Shown here: positions 1 through 8,633 of the stretch, in pieces | Numbering within the stretch: the first letter of the stretch is position 1 | Layout: every line of letters starts with the position of its first letter | Assembly (NCBI GenBank): GCA_047605865.1 | Contig: JASGFC010000017.1 | Location: forward strand, 1 to 40,131 | Direction: 5' to 3' | Length of the DNA: 40,131 bases | Source of the DNA: JASGDC01 sp047605865 | GTDB lineage: Bacteria > Actinomycetota > Actinomycetes > Actinomycetales > Micrococcaceae | The notes under the pieces: generated by a model | The model's input: only the letters and a program-made list of their open reading frames with translations | What the model was told of the DNA's origin: nothing | The model's database searches: none | Translations under genes and position numbers: made by a program

Positions 1-1086
1 AGTTGAAGTATTTAGGATCATATCCAAGGGCAATTTAGCTCTTTTTTGTGGAACTTTAACTTTGAGGGAACTTGGTGCAATAGTAAGCTCCATTTTTTGA
101 ACCTCTCCAGCAAAGTCGCCATCAATTTGTGCTTGAATAGGGTTTTCAGATTCAACAGTTAATGATTTTGCTTCTACCATGGTAAAAATACCCTCTGGAC
201 GCTTTGCCTGAAGCAAAATACGAGTTCCAATATTAAGCCAACCCCAGGGGGTTCGTGGCGAAAGAATCATGATATTCATCACACCATCATCAATAACAGC
301 TTCGGGGATAAGGTCAACTTGGCCTGGAAGAATACTACAGTTTGCACCCATAATTGAACGAATATTTGCTTCAAAAGGTTCTTGATCATCGATGGTAACA
401 CTCACCTTATCTCTGCGTCCATCCATAATTGAGCGAGCTCCGCTTTCAAGGTAAGCAACCCAACTTAAGTATTTCTTGAGCTTTGGTTTTGTAATAGAAA
501 TTGCGTAACCATCGGCACCTAGACCTGTCATAACAAGCCATATTTCACGCTCACCACCATCAAGTTGAACGTGCCCAACATCTACATAGCGTTCTTTACC
601 AAAGAGAGCAGTATCTACAGATTTACGTAAATTTAAGGTCAACAATCTAAGGTTGCGCGAGAAAAGATTACCACTTCCTATCGGCACGATACCCATTGGA
701 ATGTCAGTTTCTAAAAGTTCTTCGGAGCATTTGCGAACAGTTCCATCTCCGCCACAAACTAAGATTAGGTCGCAGTCAGCCTTAAGTGCAGCTTGGGTTT
801 GTTTAGTGCCTGGATCTTCAATAGTGGTTTCCCAAAATTTAGGTGCTGGCCAACCTTTTTCACGGCATGCATCTTCAATGGTTGCTTTAGCTTCTTCGTA
901 ACGATTTTTTGAAGGGTTAATAACAACCCCTACACGATGTTTACCTTGTGGTGCTGCTTGGGCAGGTTTCGTAGCTGGGCTGCGTGTTTTAACACGAAGA
1001 AAAGCATCTGAGGAGAGCTTAGAAAGAGCGGCACTGGCAGAAATAGCAGTAGCTATAGCCAGCTTTGAAGCTAAACTTTTGAACAT
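1..1086 (-). CDS. Diacylglycerol kinase / YegS-like lipid kinase, 3' end cut by window edge
   Basis: A reading frame is open from ATG at 1086 to the window edge (362 codons, no stop), so the C-terminus is missing. The translation has the DAGK catalytic signature: a beta strand with VVINPSKN near residue 54, the nucleotide-binding GGDGTVR near residue 112, and GSGNLFSRNL near residue 137. In this family the enzyme phosphorylates diacylglycerol or a related lipid with ATP at the membrane, feeding phospholipid recycling. The N-terminal ~30 residues are Ala/Ser-rich and weakly hydrophobic, unusual for a cytosolic kinase; they may be a membrane tether. A TATTCT hexamer 6 nt before the ATG suggests a leaderless transcript. 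Family assignment is secure; the exact lipid substrate cannot be told. Confidence 0.88.
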   Translation of the reverse strand, partial: MFKSLASKLAIATAISASAALSKLSSDAFLRVKTRSPATKPAQAAPQGKHRVGVVINPSKNRYEEAKATIEDACREKGWPAPKFWETTIEDPGTKQTQAALKADCDLILVCGGDGTVRKCSEELLETDIPMGIVPIGSGNLFSRNLRLLTLNLRKSVDTALFGKERYVDVGHVQLDGGEREIWLVMTGLGADGYAISITKPKLKKYLSWVAYLESGARSIMDGRRDKVSVTIDDQEPFEANIRSIMGANCSILPGQVDLIPEAVIDDGVMNIMILSPRTPWGWLNIGTRILLQAKRPEGIFTMVEAKSLTVESENPIQAQIDGDFAGEVQKMELTIAPSSLKVKVPQKRAKLPLDMILNTST

Positions 1087-1134
1087 AATTCAAGAATACT
1101 CTTACTTAACTTGTTAATTTCAGAAGTTGAAGTG

Positions 1135-1671
1135 TTACTTTAAGTGTTTAACCTCAGTTTGTAGAGAATGTAGCTTTTTTTCGTCTTTTTGGCTGCGTAA
1201 ATTTCCTTCGACATTGTCTTTAACGTAAAGGAAAACCTGGGCTAAACCAGAATAAAGACCAAGGCGCACTAACATATTTTCGAGGCCCTCATCTAGAGGA
1301 CTTTTTTCTCCAAGAACAGCTACTAAGAATGGAACCACAACAAGACACACAATGAGCAGTACATTTTTACCTAAGGCTTCCACAATAAGTTCTAGAAAAC
1401 TTTTAGCTGCATGGGGATCTTGGTTTCTTTGGAAAGCATGGAAAGCATAATAGCCGCAGCTTAGCGCCAACGTGATGGCAAGAGTGGAAAAGAGAACTAT
1501 ATAATCTGATCTGTGTTTAGGTTCGTCATACTGGAGAAAATCAAGTAAAGCTTTCACAACGTAAATAAAGAAATACAGCATAAGGAGGCTAACAAAAATA
1601 TCAATCCAAAAGCGCATTGACTTGTAAATATTGATAATTGGTTCTTCAATTTTCTTTAGTTCAGTTTCCAT
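1135..1671 (-). CDS. Multi-pass membrane protein of unknown function
   Basis: A 178-residue protein that I do not recognise. It has about four hydrophobic segments (roughly residues 20-43, 55-78, 95-118 and 132-150) and a charged, Lys/Glu-rich C-terminal tail that could form a short coiled coil. I chose ATG at 1671 over an upstream TTG at 1686 because a TACTCT hexamer lies 6 nt before the ATG, the same leaderless spacing seen at several other genes here. It sits 48 nt upstream of the lipid kinase gene on the same strand and is divergent from serS. Shared transcription with the kinase is possible, although the kinase has its own candidate promoter. Confidence 0.7.
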   Translation of the reverse strand: METELKKIEEPIINIYKSMRFWIDIFVSLLMLYFFIYVVKALLDFLQYDEPKHRSDYIVLFSTLAITLALSCGYYAFHAFQRNQDPHAAKSFLELIVEALGKNVLLIVCLVVVPFLVAVLGEKSPLDEGLENMLVRLGLYSGLAQVFLYVKDNVEGNLRSQKDEKKLHSLQTEVKHLK

Positions 1672-1721
1672 GATTAAAGAGTACAACAGTCCATTACTTT
1701 ATTTCGGGGAATTTTCGCTGA

Positions 1722-1727
1722 TAAACT
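1722..1727 (+). promoter_or_regulatory. Candidate -10 element of serS (leaderless)
   Basis: TAAACT is followed by exactly 7 nt and then the serS ATG, so transcription would begin at or next to the start codon. No Shine-Dalgarno sequence is visible. No clear -35 box is seen. Confidence 0.45.
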
Positions 1728-1734
1728 TAAATTT

Positions 1735-2994
1735 ATGATTGATCTTAATGCGCTCAAAGAAAACCCAGAAGAGTTCAAAAAATCTCAAGAGCTACGTGGT
1801 GAACCCACTGATATTGTTGACCAAATCTTAGCTGCAGATATTAAGCGAAGGCAGGCTTTACAAAAATTTGAAAGCCTACGCGCTGAGCAAAAAGCTTTTG
1901 GTAAGAAAGTTGCAAAAGCTCCTAAGGAAGAAAAGCAGGAGCTAGTTAAACAAGCTGGCACGATGGCCGCAGAAGTGAAAAGTCTTTCTGCTCAAGCCGA
2001 TGAAGCATCTACACACTGTAATGAACTGTTGCAGCAGATGGGAAACCTGGTCATTGATGGTGTCCCAGCAGGTGGCGAAGATGATTTTGAAGTACTTAAG
2101 ACTGTAGGCAAGATACCAGAGTTTGATTTTACTCCGAAAGATCATCTCGAAATTGGTGAAATTGTTGACGGGATTGATATGGAACGTGGAGCAAAAGTTT
2201 CTGGTGCTCGTTTCTATTTCCTTAAAGGTGATGTCATGCTTCTTGAGCAAGCTATCATGACTTTAGCATTACAGCGAGCAGTGAATGCTGGTTTTGTCCC
2301 TATGATTACGCCAACTTTGGTGTTGCCGAAAACAATGGCTGGAACAGGGTTTTTAGGCTCTCATGCAGATGAAATTTATCACCTTGAAGAAGATGATTTG
2401 TACCTTGTAGGTACTTCTGAAGTTGCTTTGGCTGGCTACCATTCCAATGAAATCATTGATGTGGATAAACCAAAGCGTTATGCTGGTTGGTCAACGTGTT
2501 ACAGGCGTGAAGCTGGTTCTCATGGTAAAGATACTCGAGGTATCATTCGTGTGCATCAATTTAACAAGCTTGAAATGTTTTCCTATGTTAAACAAGAAGA
2601 TGCACTTGCTGAACACAAGAAGTTATTAGCAATGCAAGAGCAAATGCTTCAAGATCTAGGGCTAACGTATCGTGTTATCAATACGGCTGCAGGCGATTTA
2701 GGCGATTCTGCTGCCCAAAAGTTTGATTGTGAAGCTTGGGTGCCAACTCAGAAAACATATCGTGAGTTGACTTCAACCTCAAATTGTACTTCATTTCAAG
2801 CACGCCGTTTAAATGTACGTGAGCGGAGCGAAATGGGTGTACGCCCTGTGGCAACTCTTAACGGAACACTTGCAACAACTCGTTGGCTTGTTGCTCTTTT
2901 AGAAACTCATCAAAACGAAGATGGTTCCGTCAATGTTCCTCAAGTTTTGCAACCATTCATGGGCAAGAAGGTCATTGATGCTCATCGCTCTTGA
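1735..2994 (+). CDS. serS: Seryl-tRNA synthetase
   Basis: This class II aminoacyl-tRNA synthetase charges tRNA-Ser (and tRNA-Sec where present) with serine in the cytosol. The 419-residue length is normal for the family. The N-terminal ~110 residues form the Lys/Glu-rich coiled-coil arm that grips the long variable arm of tRNA-Ser. The catalytic core shows the TSEVAL serine-binding segment near residue 226, motif 2 with HQFNKLEMF near 273, the TSTSNCTSFQARR segment near 345, and motif 3 NGTLATTRW near 375. The start is ATG 1735, seven nt after a TAAACT hexamer. The stop codon overlaps the next gene by 17 nt, implying translational coupling. Confidence 0.97.
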   Translation: MIDLNALKENPEEFKKSQELRGEPTDIVDQILAADIKRRQALQKFESLRAEQKAFGKKVAKAPKEEKQELVKQAGTMAAEVKSLSAQADEASTHCNELLQQMGNLVIDGVPAGGEDDFEVLKTVGKIPEFDFTPKDHLEIGEIVDGIDMERGAKVSGARFYFLKGDVMLLEQAIMTLALQRAVNAGFVPMITPTLVLPKTMAGTGFLGSHADEIYHLEEDDLYLVGTSEVALAGYHSNEIIDVDKPKRYAGWSTCYRREAGSHGKDTRGIIRVHQFNKLEMFSYVKQEDALAEHKKLLAMQEQMLQDLGLTYRVINTAAGDLGDSAAQKFDCEAWVPTQKTYRELTSTSNCTSFQARRLNVRERSEMGVRPVATLNGTLATTRWLVALLETHQNEDGSVNVPQVLQPFMGKKVIDAHRS

Positions 2995-3772
2995 TATCGA
3001 TGGAACTGTCATTGATTACGATGAGCGTCTTAGTGACAAGCAAAAAATAGCTATTCAAGGTGTGATTGCTGATGGACACGAAGTTGTTTTTGCTACAGGT
3101 AGGTCTATGGCAGCAACATTGCCAATTATTAAAGAAATTGGTTTAAAACAAGGTTATGCTGTGGCATGTAATGGCGCAGTAACTTTTAGCTATTCACATG
3201 ATAAAACTAAAATTATTGAGCAAGTAACGTTTAATCCTGAAAGAGCGCTGAAAGCTTTGCAAGAAGTTTTGCCTCAAGCGGATTATGCGGTAGAAACAAA
3301 GACTGGCGATATTTTAACTTCTACTTCTTTTCTTGACCGAAGTTTTGGTCAAAGAGTTTTCCATGTTCCTTTTGAAGAACTTTCTCAACAAGAGGTCACA
3401 AGGCTTGTTGTACGAAGTTCGCAGATACCAAAAGAAGATTTTACTCATGCTATTGAAAGTATTGGTTTACATGGTGTTAGTTATGCTGTTGGCTGGAATG
3501 CTTGGCTAGATATCGCTCCTGAGGGAGTTACTAAAGCCTCCTCATTGGAAATATTGCGCAGAAAACTTGGTGTTGATCCTGCTGATACTCTTGCTGTTGG
3601 AGACGGAGAGAATGACGTGGAAATGCTTCAATGGGCTGCCAGAGGTGTTGCCATGGGGCAAGCAGGCGATCTTGTGCGTGATGCAGCACATGAATTAACA
3701 GGCACAATTGATGAAGATGGTCTAGCGCAAGTGCTCAATTCCCTTTCCCGCAAATCAGTGCCAAAATCTTAA
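2978..3772 (+). CDS. HAD-superfamily hydrolase, Cof-type sugar/nucleotide phosphatase
   Basis: A 264-residue HAD phosphatase. Motif I is DIDGT at residues 6-10, with the two catalytic aspartates. Motif II is the ATGRS stretch near residue 40. Motif IV is GDGENDVEML near residue 208, and the large C2-type cap is between them, as in Cof/YwpJ proteins. The substrate is probably a phosphorylated metabolite and cannot be specified. ATG 2978 is preferred over upstream in-frame starts because AAGAAGG lies 6 nt before it, inside the end of serS. The last eight codons (SRKSVPKS) come from the left arm of a dispersed palindromic element, so the natural C-terminus has probably been altered by insertion. 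Confidence 0.9.
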   Translation: MLIALDIDGTVIDYDERLSDKQKIAIQGVIADGHEVVFATGRSMAATLPIIKEIGLKQGYAVACNGAVTFSYSHDKTKIIEQVTFNPERALKALQEVLPQADYAVETKTGDILTSTSFLDRSFGQRVFHVPFEELSQQEVTRLVVRSSQIPKEDFTHAIESIGLHGVSYAVGWNAWLDIAPEGVTKASSLEILRRKLGVDPADTLAVGDGENDVEMLQWAARGVAMGQAGDLVRDAAHELTGTIDEDGLAQVLNSLSRKSVPKS

Positions 3773-3811
3773 AATATTACGTTATTTTCAGCAAATAGCA
3801 CTGACTTGCGG
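3748..3811. repeat. 64-nt dispersed palindromic element, copy 1; also acts as terminator
   Basis: The outer arms CCGCAAATCAGTGC and GCACTGACTTGCGG pair with one mismatch. The right arm is the full 24-nt form, whereas the inner ten bases of the left arm have diverged. The total length equals that of copies at 14285 and 22731. The pairing extends outward to about 3742 and 3817 and is followed by TCTTTTTTG, so it can work as a rho-independent terminator for the HAD gene, facing the convergent ppa. The element starts inside the HAD coding sequence. Confidence 0.8.
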
Positions 3812-3831
3812 GAAGGGTCTTTTTTGAAGGT

Positions 3832-4317
3832 TTAGTGTTGCTCAGTTTTAGCACGTTTTACGGCAGCAGCTACTTCTTTTTCAGCAGCATCTTTACCTTC
3901 CCATTGAGCACTTTCAACGAATTTATTTGGCTCAAGGTCTTTATAGTGCTGGAAGAAGTGTTCTATTTCATCGAGTCGAGTTTTGTCAATATCATCAAGA
4001 TCTTGAATGTGATCAAATCGTGGATCTACAGGAACACAGAGAACCTTTGCATCAGGACCAGCATCGTCAACCATGTTGAAAACTGCAATTGGACGAACCG
4101 AAACAATAACTCCAGGGAAAACTGGTTCTTGAGTGAAGACGAGAGCATCTAATGGGTCGCCGTCTTCGCCAAGGGTATTTTCAAAGTAGCCATAATCTGC
4201 TGGATATCCCATAGAAGTGAAAAGGTAGCGATCAAGGTGAACACGTCCAGTCTCGTGGTCAATTTCGTACTTATTACGAGAGCCTTGCGGAACCTCAATA
4301 GTAACGTCATAGTTCAT
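3832..4317 (-). CDS. ppa: Inorganic pyrophosphatase (family I)
   Basis: A soluble family I pyrophosphatase of 161 residues, the usual length in actinobacteria. It hydrolyses PPi to two phosphates and so pulls biosynthetic reactions forward. It starts MNYDVTIEVPQGSRNKYE. It also has the metal-binding acidic cluster in the GEDGDPLDALV stretch near residue 55, and DAKVLCVPVDPRFD further on with the catalytic aspartates. ATG 4317 is chosen because the frame upstream of it is not family-like. It is divergent from tilS with overlapping -10 boxes. In many actinobacteria a dacB gene lies between ppa and tilS; it is absent here. Confidence 0.96.
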   Translation of the reverse strand: MNYDVTIEVPQGSRNKYEIDHETGRVHLDRYLFTSMGYPADYGYFENTLGEDGDPLDALVFTQEPVFPGVIVSVRPIAVFNMVDDAGPDAKVLCVPVDPRFDHIQDLDDIDKTRLDEIEHFFQHYKDLEPNKFVESAQWEGKDAAEKEVAAAVKRAKTEQH

Positions 4318-4347
4318 ATAATTCTCATTTCTATTAGCTAAGATAGA

Positions 4348-4356
4348 TATAGTATA
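4348..4356. promoter_or_regulatory. Overlapping divergent -10 elements of ppa and tilS
   Basis: TATAGT (4348-4353) reads towards tilS and TATACT (4351-4356, complement) reads towards ppa. The predicted leaders are about 19 and 27 nt. Because the hexamers overlap, the two promoters would compete for polymerase. No convincing -35 boxes are seen. Confidence 0.4.
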
Positions 4357-4378
4357 ACGGTTCACAAGGTCAAATAAG

Positions 4379-5353
4379 ATGTACAACGCAGTAACCCAGA
4401 GAAAATATGGCAAACCAGCTCATGAAGTTTCTCTTGCGCGTCATGCTGTAGATTCCGTTATTTCTGACGGTGACACAGTTCTTGTAGCTTGTAGCGGTGG
4501 AGTAGACTCCATGGCGCTTTTGGATGCAGCACTTTTTCTATCAAGGAAGAGAAACTGTACAGTCAAAGCAGTGGTGGTAGACCATCAACTCCAAGCAGAA
4601 ACAAGTCAAGCCGCGTATAAAGCTAAAGAGTGGGCGCAAGCTAAAGGCATAGAAGTTTTCTTCATCAAAGTGCAGCTAGAAACTGGCGGGCTTGAAACTC
4701 AAGCTCGCAAAGCACGATATGAAGCCTTTGAACTGGTAGCTAGCCAGTGCCATGCGGACATTATCATGACAGCACATCATCAGGAGGATCAAGCTGAAAC
4801 AGTTTTGTTATCGCTTCTTCAAGGCTCTGGCCCACGATCTTTAGCAGGAATTCCACCCGCGAGGGGAAAGTTTAGGAGACCTTTTTTATCCTTAAGCAAG
4901 GAGCAACTATATAGTGCCTGTCGTGCAGAAAATGTTCCTTTTTGGGAAGACCCAAGTAATCAAGAAGATATTACTGCGCGTAATATCGTGAGGCAAAAAT
5001 TATTACCTGAGTGGGAAAATATTTTAGCTCATGATATTCGCCCTGCTTTAGCTAAAACTGCTGCCTTGTGCCGTGAAGAAGTTGAAGCTTTAGACTTTTT
5101 CATTAACCAAGCCTTGGATGATGTAGTGCAAGGCCAGTACGTTAATGTAGTGAAACTCAGGCAGTACCCAGCGGCTGTGCGTAAGGGCGTACTGCAAAAA
5201 CTTGCAATAAAAAGTGGCGCACAGCGTTTGAGTTATCACCACTTACAAAGTCTTGATACTCTTGTAGTACAAGAGACAGGCGAAGGCACTGTTGAACTAC
5301 CGAGAAAAGTTAGCTGCACACGAGTGAAGAAAAAGCTATTTTTTGCTAAATAG
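4379..5353 (+). CDS. tilS: tRNA(Ile)-lysidine synthase
   Basis: TilS attaches lysine to C34 of tRNA-Ile(CAU), switching its decoding from AUG to AUA; it is essential in most bacteria. The 324-residue protein has the N-type ATP pyrophosphatase P-loop SGGVDSMALL near residue 40. It also has the AHHQEDQAETVLL motif near 136 and the family segment GSGPRSLAGIPP near 150. The C-terminal ~100 residues form a helical tRNA-binding region; there is no long C-terminal TilS domain, as usual in actinobacteria. ATG 4379 has a weak AAGG upstream. hpt follows after 21 nt, the classical tilS-hpt-ftsH order. Confidence 0.95.
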   Translation: MYNAVTQRKYGKPAHEVSLARHAVDSVISDGDTVLVACSGGVDSMALLDAALFLSRKRNCTVKAVVVDHQLQAETSQAAYKAKEWAQAKGIEVFFIKVQLETGGLETQARKARYEAFELVASQCHADIIMTAHHQEDQAETVLLSLLQGSGPRSLAGIPPARGKFRRPFLSLSKEQLYSACRAENVPFWEDPSNQEDITARNIVRQKLLPEWENILAHDIRPALAKTAALCREEVEALDFFINQALDDVVQGQYVNVVKLRQYPAAVRKGVLQKLAIKSGAQRLSYHHLQSLDTLVVQETGEGTVELPRKVSCTRVKKKLFFAK

Positions 5354-5374
5354 CAACAGGCGAAGGGGAAGTAA

Positions 5375-5926
5375 GTGGATCTTGATTACGTTAAAGACGA
5401 GATAGTAGATGTTTTAGTTCCAGAAGATAAAATTCAAGAAAAACTAGCTGAACTGGCACGCCAAGTAGAAAAAGATTATCACGGTAAAGATTTGCTTGTC
5501 ATAGGTATCCTTAAGGGTGCGGTTATGGTAGTTGCAGATTTTGTTCGCACGTTGAACAAGCACGTTGAGATGGATTGGATGGCTGTATCTTCTTATGGTT
5601 CAGGTACTAAATCTTCAGGTGTTGTAAGAATCCTTAAAGACCTTGATACAGACCTCCTTGGCAAAAACGTGCTGATTGTGGAAGACATTGTTGACTCTGG
5701 TCTTACTCTCTCATGGCTTAAGAAAAACTTGCTTTCTCGCGGGCCTGAAAGTGTTGAAATTCTTACACTTTTAAGTAAACCTGATGCGGTAAAGGTAGAC
5801 ATTAACCCTCGTTATGTAGGTTTTGAAATCCCTAATGAATTTGTTGTTGGCTATGGCCTTGATTATGCTGAAAAATATCGTAACTTGCCGTTTGTGGGTA
5901 CACTGTCTCCAAAAGTTTATGAGTAG
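5375..5926 (+). CDS. hpt: Hypoxanthine-guanine phosphoribosyltransferase
   Basis: This purine salvage enzyme transfers hypoxanthine or guanine to PRPP, giving IMP or GMP. The 183-residue protein carries the PRPP-binding loop VLIVEDIVDSGLTL near residues 107-120, the flexible-loop region with SSYGSGT near 72-78, and a Lys near residue 145 in the purine-contact segment KPDAVKVD. The start is GTG 5375, preceded by AAGGGGAAG. It lies between tilS and ftsH, a conserved actinobacterial and firmicute arrangement; the three genes are probably co-transcribed. Confidence 0.96.
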   Translation: MDLDYVKDEIVDVLVPEDKIQEKLAELARQVEKDYHGKDLLVIGILKGAVMVVADFVRTLNKHVEMDWMAVSSYGSGTKSSGVVRILKDLDTDLLGKNVLIVEDIVDSGLTLSWLKKNLLSRGPESVEILTLLSKPDAVKVDINPRYVGFEIPNEFVVGYGLDYAEKYRNLPFVGTLSPKVYE

Positions 5927-5964
5927 TAGTTTCAGCGAAGAAAACACGATATCCTAGAAAGTAT

Positions 5965-8013
5965 ATGAAAACCAAAAAAATTACTAATAACCCCATAATT
6001 TGGATTGCTTTAGCCTTGCTGGTTGTTGTTCTTGGCTTCAATTTGATGAATGGGAAATCAACATCTCAAGTTGAGACGAGTCAAGGTATTAGCCTGATTA
6101 AAACTGGAAAAGTTGATAAAGCTAAAATTATTGACAACGATCAAAAAGTTGAATTAGCACTTAAAGATAATTACAACAATAAAGGCAAAGACGTCTACTT
6201 CTATTATGTTCAACCACGTGGAGAAGAAGTTGTAAATTCCATTAACTCTGCAAACCTTTCTCAAGGCTATGACGATGATCCAGCTACTACTGGCTGGTTC
6301 TCCATGCTCTTGATGAACTTCTTGCCATTATTGCTCATCATGGGTCTTTTCTGGTTCTTTGCAAGCCGTGCTCAAGGTGGCGGTGGTGTGATGAACTTTG
6401 GTAAATCAAAAGCTAAAGTTATCAACAAAGAAGACTCCAAAGTAAAGTTTGTTGATGTTGCTGGCGCTGATGAGGCCGTTGAAGAAATTGAAGAGATTAA
6501 AGAGTTCCTTGAAGATCCTAAAAAATTCCAAGCTGTTGGTGCAAAGATTCCAAAGGGTGTTCTCCTGTATGGTCCTCCAGGTACGGGTAAAACATTGCTT
6601 GCAAAGGCTGTTGCTGGTGAAGCAGGGGTTCCATTTTACTCAATCTCAGGTTCTGACTTCGTTGAAATGTTCGTTGGTGTAGGTGCCTCACGAGTTCGCG
6701 ATCTCTTCGAACAAGCAAAAGATAACGCTCCAGCTATCATCTTTATTGATGAGATTGACGCTGTTGGACGTCATCGTGGTGCCGGTATCGGTGGTGGTAA
6801 CGATGAACGTGAGCAGACTTTGAACCAGCTTCTTGTTGAGATGGATGGTTTCGATGCGAATACTAATGTGATTTTGATTGCTGCTACTAACCGTCCAGAT
6901 GTTCTTGACCCAGCATTGCTACGTCCTGGCCGTTTTGATCGCCAGATTAGTGTTGATGCACCTGATTTCCAAGGTCGTAAAGAAATCCTCAAGGTGCATG
7001 CTAAAGGTAAGCCAATGGTTAAAGACATTGATCTAAAAGCCGTCGCTAAGAAAACTCCAGGCATGACAGGTGCAGATTTAGCAAATGTACTCAACGAAGC
7101 TGCGTTGTTAACAGCACGTTCTAATGCTCAGTTAATTGATGATCGTGCCATTGATGAAGCCATTGATCGTGTTATGGCAGGGCCACAGAAGAAGACTCGT
7201 GTGATGAAAGAACATGAGCGCAAAATTACTGCTTACCACGAAGGTGGACACGCATTGGTTGCAGCAGCTTGTAGGCATACAGACCCAGTGACCAAAGTTA
7301 CTATTATGCCACGAGGGCGTGCTCTAGGCTATACCATGGTGATGCCTGAAGACGATAAATACTCAACAACACGTAATGAACTCCTTGATCAAATTGCTTA
7401 TGCAATGGGTGGTCGTGTAGCTGAAGAAATTGTATTCCATGACCCAACAACAGGTGCCTCTAACGATATTGATAAAGCCACTAACATCGCTCGCAAAATG
7501 GTCATGGATTATGGTATGAGTGAACGCATTGGTTCTGTTCTGTTAGGTGAAGGTGACGGTGAACCATTCCTTGGTATGAATGCGCAAAAAACTCGTAACT
7601 ATTCAGATGAAACTGCCTATATCGTGGACCAAGAAGTACGCAAAATTATTGAAGAAGGCCATGATGAAGCATGGCGTATTTTAACGAAGTATCGTCATGT
7701 GCTTGATGCACTTGCACTGGAGCTACTCGAGAAAGAAACACTAAACGAGAAAGAACTCTCTGAAATCTTTGAACCTGTTATTAAAGCAGAACAGCGCCCA
7801 ACATGGCTTTCAAGTAATGAGCGCCCAGTGTCACAGATTCCACCTGTGAAGAGCCCGAAGGAACTTGCTGAAGCTCAAGCTCAAGAAGAAGAGTTGGATC
7901 AACAGGATGAAGAGCATGAAGGCGAAATTCCTACAGAGCGCATTCAACTTTCTGATGAAGAGATTCAACACCTGAAAGACGTGCCAGATAGTGGCGAAGA
8001 TGAGCAACGCTAA
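5965..8013 (+). CDS. ftsH: ATP-dependent zinc metalloprotease FtsH
   Basis: A membrane-anchored AAA+ protease that degrades unassembled or damaged membrane proteins and regulatory substrates. The 682-residue protein has TM1 at about residues 10-28, an extracytoplasmic domain, TM2 at about 110-133, then the AAA module with Walker A GPPGTGKT near 203 and Walker B IIFIDEID near 260. The arginine-finger region contains RPGRFDR. The zinc site is HEGGH near 427, the variant found in actinobacteria, and the third ligand is an Asp in the NDIDKAT stretch near 504. The last ~70 residues are an acidic Glu/Gln-rich tail, also typical of actinobacteria. It overlaps folE by 14 nt. Confidence 0.97.
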   Translation: MKTKKITNNPIIWIALALLVVVLGFNLMNGKSTSQVETSQGISLIKTGKVDKAKIIDNDQKVELALKDNYNNKGKDVYFYYVQPRGEEVVNSINSANLSQGYDDDPATTGWFSMLLMNFLPLLLIMGLFWFFASRAQGGGGVMNFGKSKAKVINKEDSKVKFVDVAGADEAVEEIEEIKEFLEDPKKFQAVGAKIPKGVLLYGPPGTGKTLLAKAVAGEAGVPFYSISGSDFVEMFVGVGASRVRDLFEQAKDNAPAIIFIDEIDAVGRHRGAGIGGGNDEREQTLNQLLVEMDGFDANTNVILIAATNRPDVLDPALLRPGRFDRQISVDAPDFQGRKEILKVHAKGKPMVKDIDLKAVAKKTPGMTGADLANVLNEAALLTARSNAQLIDDRAIDEAIDRVMAGPQKKTRVMKEHERKITAYHEGGHALVAAACRHTDPVTKVTIMPRGRALGYTMVMPEDDKYSTTRNELLDQIAYAMGGRVAEEIVFHDPTTGASNDIDKATNIARKMVMDYGMSERIGSVLLGEGDGEPFLGMNAQKTRNYSDETAYIVDQEVRKIIEEGHDEAWRILTKYRHVLDALALELLEKETLNEKELSEIFEPVIKAEQRPTWLSSNERPVSQIPPVKSPKELAEAQAQEEELDQQDEEHEGEIPTERIQLSDEEIQHLKDVPDSGEDEQR

Positions 8014-8575
8014 CGTTGATATAGAACGTATTGAACGTGCTGTTGTAGAGATTCTTGAAGCAGTTGGAGAAGACCCAAACCGTTCTGGATTAAAGGATAC
8101 TCCACATCGTGTGGCTAAAGCTTATGCAGAAACCTTTGCTGGATTGCATCAAGATGGTTCAAGCGTTTTAAAAACAGTTTTTGATGAAGATCATGAAGAA
8201 ATGGTTTTAGTTAAAGATATTCCAATGTATTCAACGTGTGAGCATCATTTGGTTCCTTTTCATGGGGTGGCACATGTGGGCTATATTCCTAGCACAGATG
8301 GTAAAGTGACGGGTTTAAGCAAATTGGCACGATTGGTTGATATTTATGCCAAACGTCCTCAGGTGCAAGAACGTTTAACCACACAAATTGCTGAAGCTCT
8401 CGTTGAGAACCTTAACCCGCAAGGGGTTATCGTGGTGGTTGAAGCTGAACACTTGTGTATGTCAATGCGTGGTGTGCGTAAGCCTGGGTCTAAGACTGTG
8501 ACTAGTGCTGTTCGTGGGCAGCTTCGTGAGCCTGCAACCCGGGCGGAGGCGATGAGCCTTATTCTTGGACATTAA
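8000..8575 (+). CDS. folE: GTP cyclohydrolase I
   Basis: FolE converts GTP to 7,8-dihydroneopterin triphosphate, the first step of folate synthesis. The 191-residue protein shows the zinc site CEHHLVPF near residue 77, with the second cysteine in AEHLCMSMRG near 150. It also has the LSKLARLVDIYAKRPQ signature near 105 and the RGVRKPGSKT substrate segment. I chose ATG 8000 over in-frame GTG 7991; neither has a strong ribosome-binding site. The start lies inside the end of ftsH, so translation is probably coupled. It opens the folate cluster continued by folP and the folB-folK fusion. Confidence 0.96.
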   Translation: MSNANVDIERIERAVVEILEAVGEDPNRSGLKDTPHRVAKAYAETFAGLHQDGSSVLKTVFDEDHEEMVLVKDIPMYSTCEHHLVPFHGVAHVGYIPSTDGKVTGLSKLARLVDIYAKRPQVQERLTTQIAEALVENLNPQGVIVVVEAEHLCMSMRGVRKPGSKTVTSAVRGQLREPATRAEAMSLILGH

Positions 8576-8633
8576 GCATTTGACTGTGTATAGTTCATTT
8601 GTCCATTAGTCGGTACAGTGGGTAGTAGGGTTA

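Noticed and set aside
653..901. Open frame on the plus strand (82 codons)
   Set aside because: It lies antisense within the lipid kinase gene, whose complement-strand frame has clear GGDGT and GSGN motifs; no SD or family features.
4318..4378. Loss of dacB between ppa and tilS as a deletion scar
   Set aside because: The gap is a compact divergent promoter with no remnant of coding sequence, and gene order varies among actinobacteria.
7240..7256. HEGGH instead of HEAGH in FtsH as a possible defect
   Set aside because: The HExxH zinc motif is intact, and this Gly variant is normal in actinobacterial FtsH.
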